Counted from the first letter of the stretch, positions 7,782 to 17,231 are shown. The stretch: DNA of 64,000 nt from Bacteroidales bacterium (GCA_022653675.1 JALCST010000006.1:62001-126000); one strand, 5' to 3'. Numbers and translations are program-made. The notes: generated from the letters alone by a model not told the origin.

Positions 7782-9404
7782 TCAATTGTCAATCGTTTCC
7801 CAATCGGCGTAATTTATGATGTTCAGGTTTGTCTTCGGCTCTGTCGTATAAGTCTCATTGCTGTTGTAGGTCCATCCCATGGTCGTGGAACCGCCGCCGG
7901 ACTGTGTGGTAATAAAGGCCGCATTGCTGACGTACCCTATCGGGAACGCCTGGTCGCGCGGAAGTTCCCTGTCCCCGTGGGTCGGGTCTGTCGGCACCCA
8001 CCCGTAGCCGGGAAGATATACTTCCACCCATCGGTGGTAGACCTCGTCCATGTAGGCGTTGTTCTCGTGGCACCATGTGGAGCCAACGTATCTCGCAGGC
8101 AGGCCTGCGGCACGGCAGAGGGCTATGTAGACGAATGTGTATTCGGAGCATGAACCGGAGCCGTTCCTGAGAACGGTCGGTGCGGTGTCCCATTCGCCGT
8201 CCATATTGTAGTACAGGTGGGTTATCAGGTATTGGTGCAATTTTCTCATTATCCAGTACGGATTCGTCTCCCCGCCCAGGGCCTCGTCTTTGGCTTTCCG
8301 GACCGTCTCGCTGTTGATCTGGTATTTGTCGTCGTCGGCGAGATACTTGTCCTTGATATCCCGCGGGATATCGGAAAGGGAGCCGACGAATTCGGGATAT
8401 ATGAAGTAGCGTACGTCGTACGTATTGACGGTCGTAGTAACTTCGATGTCGGTCTTCTCGCCCGGCTTGATATCCTTGAATTCGAAAAGGGCGGTCTTCT
8501 GTCCCCACTGGTCGGTAGGAAATTCCGAAGGCTTGATGTTATATCGGATTTTCCCTATTATTTCCTGATTGACCCTGTTTTCAGGTAATGCTATGTTGAC
8601 GTCGAGGGTCTTGATCTTACCGGGGCCGAAGCAGGTGACCGCATGGTGGTAGGTGACCTTGTGGGTCTGCCTGTCCTTCCGGATGAAAGGCGTCCTGTCC
8701 CTGATTTTCAGTTTGCAGATCATGTCGTCGTTGTAATCCGCCGCCCAGAGCGAATCGCCGCTGACGGTGATTCCGTATACGCAGTTTCCGGGTGCGTCCA
8801 TGATGATTATGACGTATCCGGTTTTCGGATCCACCATGTAAATCTCGTCGGTTCCGCTGTCGGATATCCAGAGATACTTTCCGTCGAAGGTGATCCCCTT
8901 CGGATTTTTTGCCGGCGACTTGAATGAATTTATGGCGGTGCCGTCCGAAGAGCTGAACTGGATGACTTTGTCCTGAACATCGTCCACCATCCAGAGATAT
9001 TTCCCGTCCCAAGCGAGCCCTTTCGGTGAACTTCCGGGTGCACGCAAGGTCTTCACTATCGTGCCGTCTGCAGGGTCGATCTGGAAGATCATCCCGTCCC
9101 TCTCTTCGGAGATGTCGGTGCGTCCCCTGAAATCGGCGTTCCACAGGTATTTCCCGTCCCAGGTCAGCCCCGCGGGCCAGTAGGCCGGCGATTCGATGGT
9201 TTTGACGACCTTTCCGGTATTGGCGTCGGTGCAATAGATCTTGTCGGTTCCCCGGTCCGCCTGCCACAGGTATTTGCCGTCGTAGCAGACGCCGGTAGGG
9301 AAGTCTCCCGGAGTATTGAATTTTCCGAGGATCTTGCCGGTCTGGGCGTATGAGATCAGGGGGAATGCGAGGATCAAAGAGAGGGCAAGAGAGAAACGCT
9401 TCAT
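7782..9404 (-). CDS. Secreted beta-propeller protein with C-terminal transglutaminase-like domain
   Basis: A 540-aa exported protein with signal peptide MKRFSLALSLILAFPLISYAQ. Residues 25-245 contain five or more repeats of the form GxxWDGKYLWxxD, typical of YncE/NHL-like beta-propellers. A middle beta-rich region (about 250-350) leads to a transglutaminase-like cysteine-protease fold: the catalytic Cys is in GSGSCSEYTFVYIALCRAAG, the His in VYHRWVEVYLPGYGWVPTDP, and the Asp in the same segment. Transglutaminase-like enzymes of this type act as peptidases or amidases. The propeller could bind a cell-surface or peptide ligand. It is a single-gene unit with its own terminator. The pairing of these two domains is unusual. 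Confidence 0.82.
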   Translation of the reverse strand: MKRFSLALSLILAFPLISYAQTGKILGKFNTPGDFPTGVCYDGKYLWQADRGTDKIYCTDANTGKVVKTIESPAYWPAGLTWDGKYLWNADFRGRTDISEERDGMIFQIDPADGTIVKTLRAPGSSPKGLAWDGKYLWMVDDVQDKVIQFSSSDGTAINSFKSPAKNPKGITFDGKYLWISDSGTDEIYMVDPKTGYVIIIMDAPGNCVYGITVSGDSLWAADYNDDMICKLKIRDRTPFIRKDRQTHKVTYHHAVTCFGPGKIKTLDVNIALPENRVNQEIIGKIRYNIKPSEFPTDQWGQKTALFEFKDIKPGEKTDIEVTTTVNTYDVRYFIYPEFVGSLSDIPRDIKDKYLADDDKYQINSETVRKAKDEALGGETNPYWIMRKLHQYLITHLYYNMDGEWDTAPTVLRNGSGSCSEYTFVYIALCRAAGLPARYVGSTWCHENNAYMDEVYHRWVEVYLPGYGWVPTDPTHGDRELPRDQAFPIGYVSNAAFITTQSGGGSTTMGWTYNSNETYTTEPKTNLNIINYADWETIDN

Positions 9405-9489
9405 AGGATTAATTTGACTTTCAATGCTTAAAGTTAAATAATAATTTGCATATGTGTACCGTTTGCTGTGTATTTTTTTACTTGGGTAA

Positions 9490-9650
9490 AGTCTGGATGG
9501 CCGAACCGGGGCCGGTCACCGGCAGATACCCACCGGGTTCCCCGTCGCGGACTCCCCCGCGGACCCAGCCTCCGGTTCGGTTCCCGTACAGGCCCCAGAC
9601 CGGTCTCCAAAGCCGATTTCCCGGAAGCGGGAACCGAACCGCGACGTTTT
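9490..9650. other. GC-rich, highly structured intergenic element
   Basis: The 382-bp gap between genes contains an island visibly richer in G and C than its surroundings. It holds a perfect 14-bp inverted repeat (9573-9586 with 9628-9641), a 9-bp inverted repeat (9501-9509 with 9572-9580) sharing the same central arm, the palindrome AGACCGGTCT (9597-9606) and CCGGT-C-ACCGG (9512-9522). Short ORFs on both strands have no protein-like composition. It could be a structured RNA or an interspersed repeat; I do not recognise the family. Confidence 0.5.
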
Positions 9651-9779
9651 GAGCGCAGCACTTTCTTCCCTAAACCGTGACGTCCAGCTATTTACAAAAA
9701 CGGCCCCGCCATATTTCCGGATATGACGGGACTGTAAACGTTAGATTACTAGCACTTTGAAAGAAAAGTGCTGCGCTCA
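9650..9779 (-). repeat. 15-bp inverted repeat around the ferritin 3' region
   Basis: TGAGCGCAGCACTTT (9650-9664) and its exact reverse complement (9765-9779) flank about 100 bp. The right arm can also fold locally with AGCACTTT at 9751-9758, giving two competing hairpins in the ferritin 3' untranslated region. Confidence 0.5.
9695..9731 (-). terminator. Terminator of ferritin
   Basis: On the minus strand, CCCGTCATAT pairs with ATATGGCGGG around a short loop (9703-9730), followed by CCGTTTTTG. It lies 57 bp past the ferritin stop. Confidence 0.8.
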
Positions 9780-9786
9780 GGAAGGG

Positions 9787-10299
9787 TCAGATCACCAGCG
9801 ACGGGGCCGCATAGATTCTCGTGCCCATCTCGCTGTCGAGCTGGTAAAGTCCTTTCGGGTCGTCGCCGAACAGTTCGTATCTCTTGATGTTGTTTTCCGA
9901 GTTCTTCTCCTCCTCGCCCTGCTCCTTGACGAACCAGTCCAGGAACTGCATGGTGCGGAAGTCGTTGGCCTGACGAGCCGCTTCATAAATGCTGTTGATC
10001 AGGCCGGTTACGTATTGTTCGTGTTGAAGCGAAAATATCAGGGGATCCTTTATGCAGGTGATCTTCATGTCCGGCTTCGCGACTGCTTCCAAAGTGACCC
10101 TGTAGCTGTTGTTTAGCAGGTACTGGTTCATCAGGATGGCGTGGTCGCGTTCTTCTTGGTACTGGACCTTGAACCAATTGCCGTAACCGTCAAGTCCCTG
10201 GTCGTAATAATAATTCGAAAAATCCATATAAAGGTAGGCGGAATAGAATTCCTTGTTGACCTGTTGGTTTATTAGGTCTGCGATCTTTTTGTCTAACAT
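9787..10299 (-). CDS. ftnA: Ferritin
   Basis: A 170-aa iron-storage protein forming 24-mers that oxidise Fe(II) at a diiron centre and store Fe(III). Ferroxidase ligands are visible: Glu17 in NKEFYSAYLYM, Glu and His in the QEERDHA motif (about 49-53), and Glu residues in VKEQGEEEKNSE near 125-135. Length and the MLDKKIADLINQQVNKE start are typical of prokaryotic non-haem ferritin. A good promoter (10332-10362) and a terminator (9695-9731) make it monocistronic. In an anaerobe it probably protects against oxygen exposure and buffers iron for Fe-S enzymes such as the hydrogenase encoded in this window. Confidence 0.94.
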   Translation of the reverse strand: MLDKKIADLINQQVNKEFYSAYLYMDFSNYYYDQGLDGYGNWFKVQYQEERDHAILMNQYLLNNSYRVTLEAVAKPDMKITCIKDPLIFSLQHEQYVTGLINSIYEAARQANDFRTMQFLDWFVKEQGEEEKNSENNIKRYELFGDDPKGLYQLDSEMGTRIYAAPSLVI

Positions 10300-10331
10300 A
10301 ACTGTTTAGTTTTTAATTGTTATAATCTGAA

Positions 10332-10362
10332 CAAATTTATAAAGTTTTCATGAACAAACAAA
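10332..10362 (-). promoter_or_regulatory. Ferritin promoter
   Basis: TAAATTTG (-7, 10332-10339) and TTTG (-33, 10359-10362) on the minus strand with 19 bp between them, the Bacteroidota consensus arrangement. Confidence 0.7.
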
Positions 10363-10379
10363 ATTAATATCCGAAATGC

Positions 10380-10387
10380 TATCTTTG
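10380..10387 (+). promoter_or_regulatory. -7 element of ubiE/menG
   Basis: TATCTTTG, 5 bp before the ATG at 10393. The transcript would be almost leaderless. Confidence 0.6.
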
Positions 10388-10392
10388 CCGGA

Positions 10393-11172
10393 ATGGAAAA
10401 GATAGACAAAAGCGAAAAGGCGGTTGCCAAGATGTTCGACGGTCTCTCCCACGGTTACGACCGTTTCAACCATATCGCTTCGTTCCGTCAGGACAGGCGT
10501 TGGATAAGGCGCCTGGTCTCGGAAGTTGTTAAATCTGATGCCTCGGAAGTCCTGGATGTCGCCTGCGGCACCGGCGAGATCTCCATTGCCCTTTACGAGA
10601 AGGGGATCAATGTCACCGGAGTCGACATCTCCGAAAAGATGCTTGCCGAAGCGCGTCTGAAGATAGATAAAGCACGTTGCAAAGTAGCTGGAACTCGCTG
10701 CAGGATAAAGGAGAAATGTCGCGCGGCAGCCGGGACTTCCGGAATAAATTCTGTGTTTAAGCCGCGGCTGATGGTTTCCAATGCAGAAGACCTGCCTTTC
10801 ACGGATGCGAGCTTCGATGCGGTGACCGTGGCTTACGGCGTGCGGAACTTCGAGCATCTCGAAAAATGCCTGCGCGAAATGCGCCGGGTGATAAGGCCGG
10901 GCGGAAAGATCTTCGTCATGGAGTTCGCAATGCCGCGCAACCCCGTATGGCGCTGCATGTACCGTTTCTATAAGAATCATGTCATGAGGCTGATAGGAAG
11001 GAAGGTAACGGGCCGTTCCGGAGCTTTTGACTATCTTTCGGAGACAGTGGAGGTTTTCCCCCAATACGGCGATTTCTGCGGCATCCTTTCGGAAAGCGGA
11101 TTTTCGAAGCCCCGCTTCATTCCGCTTGCAGGCGGAATAGCGGTGATATACGTCGGGAACGTCAGTATTTGA
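10393..11172 (+). CDS. ubiE: Demethylmenaquinone methyltransferase
   Basis: A 259-aa SAM-dependent C-methyltransferase (MenG/UbiE) that converts demethylmenaquinone to menaquinone. Motif I DVACGTGEISIAL (residues 55-67), GVDISEKML (76-84) and the UbiE signature AYGVRNF with the following LREMRRVIRPGG are present. An insertion of about 32 residues (94-125, rich in Arg, Lys and Cys) sits between the second and third SAM-binding strands, where most UbiE proteins have a short linker. The 3' end overlaps the convergent ygiQ gene by 11 bp. It implies a menaquinone-based respiratory chain, for example fumarate reduction. Confidence 0.92.
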   Translation: MEKIDKSEKAVAKMFDGLSHGYDRFNHIASFRQDRRWIRRLVSEVVKSDASEVLDVACGTGEISIALYEKGINVTGVDISEKMLAEARLKIDKARCKVAGTRCRIKEKCRAAAGTSGINSVFKPRLMVSNAEDLPFTDASFDAVTVAYGVRNFEHLEKCLREMRRVIRPGGKIFVMEFAMPRNPVWRCMYRFYKNHVMRLIGRKVTGRSGAFDYLSETVEVFPQYGDFCGILSESGFSKPRFIPLAGGIAVIYVGNVSI

Positions 11173-12892
11173 AGAACCAGCTTTTCTGGCGTCGTTTGTC
11201 GTCCTGGTCCTTGGCGACGTATAGTTTTTCCCCGGTATAGGGGTCCATTTTTGCGTAGAACATCACCGAACTCAGTGTCATCGGGGTCGGGGTCAGGTCC
11301 TGGACCTGTTCCAGATGGAAATTCAGCGATCGGGTAATAGCTGAAAGGTGTTTCATGTCCTCTTCGGTACAACCGGGATGGCTCGAGATGAAATAGGGGA
11401 TCAGCTGGTAGCGGAGATGCTCCTCGCGGCAGATGCGGTTGAATTCCTCGTCGAGCTGTTCGAAGAGTTTGAAAGAAGGCTTGCGCATGAGCTTCAGGAC
11501 ATGGTCCTCGGTATGTTCGGGAGCCACCTTTAGGCGGCCGGAGGTGTGGTTCACGATTACCTCGCGCAGGTATTTCAGGCCCGATTCCTTGTCGAAGAGA
11601 TCGTAGCGTATACCGCTGCTGACGAATGCCTTTTTTATCCCTGGGACCTTACCTATGTCTTCGTAAAGTCTCAGAAGGTTCTCATGGCTCCGGTCGAGGT
11701 TGCCGCAGGGATGCGGCCAGAGACAGGAAGGCCTTACGCATTTCTCGCAAAGCGTGATGTCGCGTCCTCCCATGCCGTACATGTTTGCCGAAGGTCCCCC
11801 AATGTCCGAAATATAACCCTTGAAACCGGGCATCCGCTTGATCTTATCGATTTCCGAGAGTATGGATTTTTCGCTCCTCGACGATATGAATTTCCCCTGA
11901 TGTGCTGAAATTGTGCAGAAGCTGCAACCTCCGAAACATCCGCGATGGATGTTGACCGAGTACTTTATCATTTCGTAGGCCGGGATGGCTCCCTTGCCTT
12001 CGTAACGGGGATGCGGCAGGCGGGTATAGGGCAAGTCGAAGCTGTTGTCGATCTCCTCCTGCGTCAGATGGGTGAACGGAGGGTTGATGACTACGTACCC
12101 ATCGCCGCAAGGCTCCACTATGGTCTTGGATTCCTTCAGTTTGTTGCTTTCGACCTCCATCCTTACGAAATTTTCGCAAAAGGCCTTCTTGTCGGCCTTG
12201 CACTCCTCGAACGAATGGAGGCGCAGTACCTCTTCGGACGGCAGGCGGTCCACATAGGCTTGGTCGGCCATGAATCCTACCTGCCGTATTTTCCTGAGCA
12301 GGTGCTGGTTGTATCCGTTCTTCAACGCCTTCGCTATTTCTACTATGACCTTGTCCCCCATGCCGTAGACGAGCAGGTCCGCCCCGCTGCCGACGAGTAT
12401 CGACGGCATGAGGCTGTCGCTCCAGTAGTCGTAGTGGGTGAGACGGCGCAGGGAAGATTCTATTCCTCCGGCGATTACGGGGACATTAGGGAAGAGGCTT
12501 TTCAGGATCTTGCAATAGGTGGTGACGCAGTAATCCGGACGGAAACCGGCCTTGCCGCCGGGAGTGTAAGCATCGTCGCTGCGCAGCCTCTTGTTTGCGG
12601 TGTAATGGTTTACCATCGAATCCATGCTGCCCGAAGTCACTCCGAAGAAGAGCCTCGGCGCCCCCAGCTTCCTGAAATCCCGGAGGTCGTCTCTCCAGTT
12701 CGGTTGTGGGACGATCGCCACCCGGTAACCCTGTTGTTGCAGTACGCGCCCTATCACGGCAGCTCCGAAAGAGGGATGGTCTATGTAGGCGTCCCCGTTG
12801 AAGAGTATCACGTCGAGTCCGTCCCAGCCGAGCGCCCTGACCTCCTTGACGGAGGTGGGCAGAAAATCCTGGATTGAATATTCCGAGGTCAT
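11162..12892 (-). CDS. ygiQ: YgiQ-family radical SAM protein
   Basis: A 576-aa protein of the UPF0313/YgiQ family. The N-terminal domain (1-300) is the YgiQ-specific part, beginning near [20 protein letters not shown]. The radical-SAM cluster motif CFGGCSFC (Cys319, Cys323, Cys326) is followed by the core barrel, and a Cys-rich segment ([15 protein letters not shown]) could bind another cluster or zinc. The reaction of this family is unknown. The start at 12892 overlaps the guaA stop (ATGA), which fixes the start and indicates translational coupling with guaA; MGM at 12898 is the only close alternative. Confidence 0.9.
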   Translation of the reverse strand: MTSEYSIQDFLPTSVKEVRALGWDGLDVILFNGDAYIDHPSFGAAVIGRVLQQQGYRVAIVPQPNWRDDLRDFRKLGAPRLFFGVTSGSMDSMVNHYTANKRLRSDDAYTPGGKAGFRPDYCVTTYCKILKSLFPNVPVIAGGIESSLRRLTHYDYWSDSLMPSILVGSGADLLVYGMGDKVIVEIAKALKNGYNQHLLRKIRQVGFMADQAYVDRLPSEEVLRLHSFEECKADKKAFCENFVRMEVESNKLKESKTIVEPCGDGYVVINPPFTHLTQEEIDNSFDLPYTRLPHPRYEGKGAIPAYEMIKYSVNIHRGCFGGCSFCTISAHQGKFISSRSEKSILSEIDKIKRMPGFKGYISDIGGPSANMYGMGGRDITLCEKCVRPSCLWPHPCGNLDRSHENLLRLYEDIGKVPGIKKAFVSSGIRYDLFDKESGLKYLREVIVNHTSGRLKVAPEHTEDHVLKLMRKPSFKLFEQLDEEFNRICREEHLRYQLIPYFISSHPGCTEEDMKHLSAITRSLNFHLEQVQDLTPTPMTLSSVMFYAKMDPYTGEKLYVAKDQDDKRRQKSWFFKY

Positions 12893-14463
12893 TCCCATTC
12901 TATTGTGGCCGGCGGCTTGGACGAAATGTCGTAGACCACGCGGTTCACTCCGCGGACCTTGTTGATTATGTCGTCGGAAACCTGTGCGAGGAAATCGTAG
13001 GGGAGGGGATACCAGTCGGCGGTCATCCCGTCGGTGGAAGTCACCGCGCGCAGTGCGATCGTATATTCGTATGTGCGTTCGTCGCCCATCACGCCTACGC
13101 TCTTGACGGGCAGCAGGATCGCTCCGGCCTGCCATATCGCGTCATACAGGTTGTCCGCACGTGTGCGGGGGTCTGATGCCGAAGGGCGGTCGCATTTCCA
13201 TTCGTGAAGCAGGTCTATGTAGATCGCATCGGCGCCGCGAAGTATTTCGAGCTTTTCAGGGGTCACTTCTCCGAGAATGCGGATTCCGAGCGAAGGCCCC
13301 GGGAAGGGATGGCGGCCGACAAGCGAATTCGGGATACCGAGCGTACGGCCGACCCTGCGGACTTCGTCCTTGAAGAGCGAACGCAGCGGTTCGACGATCC
13401 TGAGATGCATGTTTGCGGGAAGTCCGCCTACGTTGTGATGGGACTTTATCTTGCATGACGGCCCGTTTACGGAGGTGGATTCGATCACGTCAGGGTAGAT
13501 TGTGCCTTGAGCCAGCCATTTCGCTCCCTTGACCTTGCCGGCCTCGCGGTCGAAGACATCGATGAATGTCTTTCCTATGGCCTTGCGCTTCAGTTCCGGA
13601 TCGGTTATTCCCTTCAGGGCGTCAAGAAACTCCCTGCCTGCATCGACGCCCGTGACATTGAGCCCCATACCCTTGTAGGATGAGAGGACCGATGTGAACT
13701 CGTTTTTGCGGAGCAGGCCGTTGTCCACGAAAATGCAATGCAACCTGTTCCCTATGGCCTTGTGCATCAGAACGGCGGCGACGGACGAATCCACGCCTCC
13801 GCTCAGGCCGAGTATTACGTCGTCTTCGCCTATCTTGGCCTTCAATTCATTTACTGTGGTGTCTATGAACGAATCCGCCGTCCAGTCCCCGCTGCAGCCG
13901 CATATCTTCTTCACGAAATTTTCCAGGATTTCCGGGCCGTATTGCGTGTGGAACACTTCGGGATGGAACTGGACCGCATAGGTGCGTTCCCCTTCGAAAC
14001 AGTAGGCGGCATTGGCTATGTTGTCTGAAGACGCTATGGCCCTCGCACCTGCAGGCAGTTTTGCTATGGTGTCGCCGTGCGACATCCATACCTGCGAGCG
14101 CTGCGGTATGCCTGCGAAAAGAGGCGACGAGCCGTCGGTAACGTTGAGTTCGGCCCTTCCGTATTCCCTTGCCAGGGAAGCGTCCACCTCGCCGCCGTAT
14201 TTCCTGGCAAGCAACTGGGCTCCGTAGCAGATGCCTAACATTGGAACTTTACCCTTTATGTCGCTCAGGTCTATGTCCGGCGCATCCGCCTGCCTGACTG
14301 AACATGGGCTCCCCGAAAGCACTATGCCCTTGACGGAATCGTCGATGGAAGGCATTTTGTCATATGGATGGATTTCACAGTAAACGCTCATTTCGCGGAT
14401 CCTGCGCCCGATGAGCTGGGTGACCTGGGATCCGAAATCAAGGATTATTATTTTCTCTGGCAT
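12889..14463 (-). CDS. guaA: GMP synthase (glutamine-hydrolysing)
   Basis: A 524-aa enzyme that aminates XMP to GMP using ATP and glutamine. Residues 1-190 form the class I amidotransferase with nucleophile Cys79 in GICYGAQL and His in AVQFHPEV. The ATP-pyrophosphatase domain has the P-loop [11 protein letters not shown], and the C-terminal dimerisation domain ends KPPATIEWE, a hallmark of GuaA. The start at 14463 ([13 protein letters not shown]) is set by family alignment; the longer reading frame into typA is an artefact. It shares a short divergent promoter region with typA and leads ygiQ. Confidence 0.97.
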   Translation of the reverse strand: MPEKIIILDFGSQVTQLIGRRIREMSVYCEIHPYDKMPSIDDSVKGIVLSGSPCSVRQADAPDIDLSDIKGKVPMLGICYGAQLLARKYGGEVDASLAREYGRAELNVTDGSSPLFAGIPQRSQVWMSHGDTIAKLPAGARAIASSDNIANAAYCFEGERTYAVQFHPEVFHTQYGPEILENFVKKICGCSGDWTADSFIDTTVNELKAKIGEDDVILGLSGGVDSSVAAVLMHKAIGNRLHCIFVDNGLLRKNEFTSVLSSYKGMGLNVTGVDAGREFLDALKGITDPELKRKAIGKTFIDVFDREAGKVKGAKWLAQGTIYPDVIESTSVNGPSCKIKSHHNVGGLPANMHLRIVEPLRSLFKDEVRRVGRTLGIPNSLVGRHPFPGPSLGIRILGEVTPEKLEILRGADAIYIDLLHEWKCDRPSASDPRTRADNLYDAIWQAGAILLPVKSVGVMGDERTYEYTIALRAVTSTDGMTADWYPLPYDFLAQVSDDIINKVRGVNRVVYDISSKPPATIEWE

Positions 14464-14467
14464 GCCG

Positions 14468-14475
14468 CAAAAGTA
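14468..14475 (-). promoter_or_regulatory. -7 element of guaA-ygiQ
   Basis: TACTTTTG on the minus strand, 4 bp before the guaA start codon; transcription would begin at or very near the ATG. Confidence 0.6.
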
Positions 14476-14507
14476 TGAAAAAATGCAGATTTTCTCTATT
14501 ATTTTTC

Positions 14508-14515
14508 TACTTTTG
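14508..14515 (+). promoter_or_regulatory. -7 element of typA
   Basis: TACTTTTG, the same octamer as the divergent guaA element, 8 bp before the typA ATG at 14524. Confidence 0.6.
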
Positions 14516-14523
14516 CGCCACTT

Positions 14524-16329
14524 ATGCAAGATATTAGAAATATAGCAATTATCGCCCACGTGGACCATGGCAAGACGACTCTGGTCGACAGGATGATCCA
14601 GCAGTCGAAGATCATCCGCAATGCGGAAAGTATGGGCACCGAGATTCTGGACAGCAATGATTTGGAACGCGAAAGGGGGATCACCATTCTGGCAAAGAAC
14701 GTATCTGTCCCTTACAAAGGCTGCAAAATCAACATTATAGATACCCCGGGCCATGCCGATTTCGGCGGTGAGGTGGAACGAGTGCTGAATATGGCGGACG
14801 GTGTCCTCCTGTTGGTGGATGCATTCGAAGGATGCATGCCCCAGACGAGGTTCGTGCTAGAGAAGGCCATAAAACTGGGCAAGAAGCCCATCGTAGTGAT
14901 AAACAAGGTGGACAAGCCCAATTGCCGTCCCGAAGAGGTGAACGAAGAGGTCTTCGACCTTATGTTTTCGTTGAACGCCACCGAAGACCAACTGGATTTC
15001 AAGACGGTTTACGGAAGCGCGAAAGAGGGTTGGATGTCTCTCGACTGGCGTAAGCCTACCAAGAACGTACAGCCTCTCATGGATATCATAATGAGCGAGA
15101 TACCTGAACCCAAAGTGGTCGATGGAACGCCACAGCTACTGATCTCCTCGCTCGAATACTCGCCTTATGTAGGACGCATTGCGGTTGGGAAACTGACGCG
15201 CGGGTCGTTGAAGTCCGATATGAACATATCGCTCTGCAGGCGTTACGGAATAATCGAGAAACAAAAGATAAAGGACTTGATGGTCTTCGAGGGGCTTGAA
15301 AAGAGGCACGTCGACGAGGTGCAATGCGGCGACATATGTGCCGTGGTCGGAATCGAAGGCTTCGAGATCGGCGATACCATTGCTGATTGGGAAAATCCCG
15401 AAGCGCTTCCGCCGATAACCGTGGACGAGCCTACGATGAGCATGCTCTTCACGATAAACAACTCCCCGTTCTTCGGAAAGGAGGGCAAATACGTTACCTC
15501 GCGCCATATCAAGGAACGTCTCGAGAAGGAGATGGAGAAGGACCTCGCCTTGAAGGTAAAACCAGGTCAGGGTTCCGATTCCTTCCTGGTTTACGGGCGA
15601 GGCGTCCTGCACCTTTCGATCCTGATCGAGGTGATGCGCCGCGAAGGGTTCGAACTTCAGGTAGGACAACCCAAAGTGCTGGACAAGATGATCAACGGCC
15701 AAAGGTGCGAGCCTGTGGAGAACCTTACGATCGAAGTCCCGGAAGAGTTCGTGGGCAAGGCCATCGAGCTTACCACTCGCCGTAAGGGGGCTTTGGTGCA
15801 CATGGAGGTCCGCGGCGACCGTACCCATCTTGATTTCGATATACCTTCCAGGGGCCTTATGGGGTTGCGCAGCAATCTTATGACGGCCACTCAGGGTGAA
15901 GCGGTAATGGCTCACAGGTACAAGGATTACGAACCGTACAAAGGTGACATTGAAAGCCGTAATACCGGTTCCATGATCGCCCACGAAACGGGGGAGGCGA
16001 ATGCCTATGCCATGGATAAGCTCCAGGACAGGGGCCGGTTCTTCGTGAAGCCCGGGGACCATGTATATGCAGGGCAGGTCATAGGCGAACACAACAAGGA
16101 GAACGACCTTACGGTCAATATCTGCAAGGCCAAGAAACTTACCAACATGCGTGCTAGCGGTTCAGACGAAAAGATAGTCCTCCCTCCTCCGATCATTTTT
16201 TCCCTCGAGGAGGCGCTGGAATACATAAAGTCCGACGAACTCGTCGAAGTCACCCCTAAATCGATGAGGCTTCGCAAGATCCTTTTGGACGAGAGCGCCC
16301 GCAAGCGCCAGAGCAGAAACGAAGAATAA
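14524..16329 (+). CDS. typA: Translational GTPase TypA/BipA
   Basis: A 601-aa ribosome-binding GTPase of the EF-G/LepA group that assists 50S assembly and stress adaptation. G1 HVDHGKTT (residues 12-19), G2 with the RGITI stretch, G3 [15 protein letters not shown] and G4 NKVDKPN are intact. Domains II, III and V and the TypA-specific C-terminal domain follow ([24 protein letters not shown]-like segment [15 protein letters not shown]). Length is normal. It is the first plus-strand gene after guaA, and yceD-rpmF follow after 51 bp with their own promoter element. Confidence 0.97.
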   Translation: MQDIRNIAIIAHVDHGKTTLVDRMIQQSKIIRNAESMGTEILDSNDLERERGITILAKNVSVPYKGCKINIIDTPGHADFGGEVERVLNMADGVLLLVDAFEGCMPQTRFVLEKAIKLGKKPIVVINKVDKPNCRPEEVNEEVFDLMFSLNATEDQLDFKTVYGSAKEGWMSLDWRKPTKNVQPLMDIIMSEIPEPKVVDGTPQLLISSLEYSPYVGRIAVGKLTRGSLKSDMNISLCRRYGIIEKQKIKDLMVFEGLEKRHVDEVQCGDICAVVGIEGFEIGDTIADWENPEALPPITVDEPTMSMLFTINNSPFFGKEGKYVTSRHIKERLEKEMEKDLALKVKPGQGSDSFLVYGRGVLHLSILIEVMRREGFELQVGQPKVLDKMINGQRCEPVENLTIEVPEEFVGKAIELTTRRKGALVHMEVRGDRTHLDFDIPSRGLMGLRSNLMTATQGEAVMAHRYKDYEPYKGDIESRNTGSMIAHETGEANAYAMDKLQDRGRFFVKPGDHVYAGQVIGEHNKENDLTVNICKAKKLTNMRASGSDEKIVLPPPIIFSLEEALEYIKSDELVEVTPKSMRLRKILLDESARKRQSRNEE

Positions 16330-16353
16330 AATCGCTTTTGTAAAAATAATTTA

Positions 16354-16361
16354 TAACTTTG
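16354..16361 (+). promoter_or_regulatory. -7 element of yceD-rpmF
   Basis: TAACTTTG, 19 bp before the ATG at 16381. Confidence 0.55.
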
Positions 16362-16380
16362 CAACCCATTTCGCGCGACC

Positions 16381-16908
16381 ATGGAGGGGAATGAATCTTT
16401 AATAGTTATCCCGATCGGGGGATTGTCCGCCGGAAGGCATAGCTTCGATTTCGACGTCGACGGCTCGTTTTTCAAGGCTTTCGGGAACCGGGATATCAAG
16501 GATGCTTCCGTCAAGGTCAACGTGGAAGTGCTGAAGGAGAGCCTTTATCTTGGCGTTGTGTGTGCCATGAAGGGAGTTTTGGTCGTAGAATGCGACCGTT
16601 GCCTTGACGACCTTCCGATAGACGTCGACATTACCAGGAACCTTACCGTCAAGTTCACAGCGGTTGACGGGGAACCCGAGGACGACGAGGTGCTGGTTTT
16701 GGACAAAGGGGAGTCTGAGCTCGATCTGGACCAGTTCGTCTACGATCATCTCTGCCTTTCCGTTCCGATAAAGAAGGTGCATCCTGAAGGCCAATGCAAC
16801 GCGCAGATGATGGCGAAGCTCCGCGAATTGAGCGGAGAGGACCAGGAAGACAAAGAGACGACGAATCCTTTCAGCGGGTTGAAGGATTTGCTGGACAAGA
16901 AAAATTGA
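16381..16908 (+). CDS. yceD: DUF177/YceD-family protein
   Basis: A 175-aa protein of the YceD (DUF177) family, whose members lie directly upstream of rpmF in most bacteria and are linked to 23S rRNA accumulation or processing. The family core LVVECDRCLDDLPIDVDITRN (CxRC motif) and the LDLDQFVYDHLCLSVPIKKVH segment are visible. The acidic C-terminus is typical, and the last segment NPFSGLKDLLDKK closes the gene. rpmF starts 29 bp later, so the two are probably co-transcribed. Confidence 0.85.
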   Translation: MEGNESLIVIPIGGLSAGRHSFDFDVDGSFFKAFGNRDIKDASVKVNVEVLKESLYLGVVCAMKGVLVVECDRCLDDLPIDVDITRNLTVKFTAVDGEPEDDEVLVLDKGESELDLDQFVYDHLCLSVPIKKVHPEGQCNAQMMAKLRELSGEDQEDKETTNPFSGLKDLLDKKN

Positions 16909-16937
16909 GAAATTAAAACGATTAAAATATTTGAATT

Positions 16938-17117
16938 ATGGCACATCCGAAACGAAAACTCTCGAAACAGCGTAGAGACAAGCGCAGAACTCACGACAAG
17001 GTCGCACTTCCGCAGCTTTCCACCTGTTCCAACTGCGGTGCTACTGTAATGTATCACCACGTTTGTCCTGAATGCGGTTATTACCGCGGACGTCAGATCA
17101 TCAACAAGACTGCGTGA
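16938..17117 (+). CDS. rpmF: Large ribosomal subunit protein bL32
   Basis: A 59-aa basic protein beginning MAHPKRKLSKQRRDKRRTH with a zinc-ribbon pattern CSNCG and CPECGYY, diagnostic of the cysteine-containing (C+) form of bL32 in the 50S subunit. It follows yceD as in most bacteria. In many Bacteroidota plsX-fabH follow rpmF (from memory); here a tRNA gene follows 24 bp later instead. Confidence 0.96.
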   Translation: MAHPKRKLSKQRRDKRRTHDKVALPQLSTCSNCGATVMYHHVCPECGYYRGRQIINKTA

Positions 17118-17141
17118 GCGGCCTTGTTTTTTCAACGGTTC

Positions 17142-17213
17142 GCCCTGCTAGTTCAACGGATAGAACGGAAGTTTCCTAAACTTTAGATCGCGGTTCGATT
17201 CCGCGGTGGGGTA
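17142..17213 (+). tRNA. tRNA-Arg (anticodon CCU)
   Basis: A cloverleaf can be drawn: acceptor GCCCTGC/GTGGGGT, D stem GTTC/GAAC, anticodon stem GAAGT/ACTTT with loop TTCCTAA (anticodon CCT at 17175-17177), T stem CGCGG/CCGCG with loop TTCGATT. The acceptor has three G-U pairs and the anticodon stem one, which is weak but acceptable. CCA is not encoded. It reads the AGG codon and is probably transcribed with rpmF. Confidence 0.85.
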
Positions 17214-17231
17214 CAAATCATTAGATTTTCT

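Noticed and set aside
9434-9680. Short ORFs of 68-75 codons on both strands in the GC-rich island
   Set aside because: Composition (Pro, Arg, Gly, Ser rich in all frames) reflects GC content and inverted repeats; no start signal and no family resemblance.
14464-14754. N-terminal extension of guaA into typA
   Set aside because: The GuaA family start is at 14463 and a promoter lies just upstream of it.
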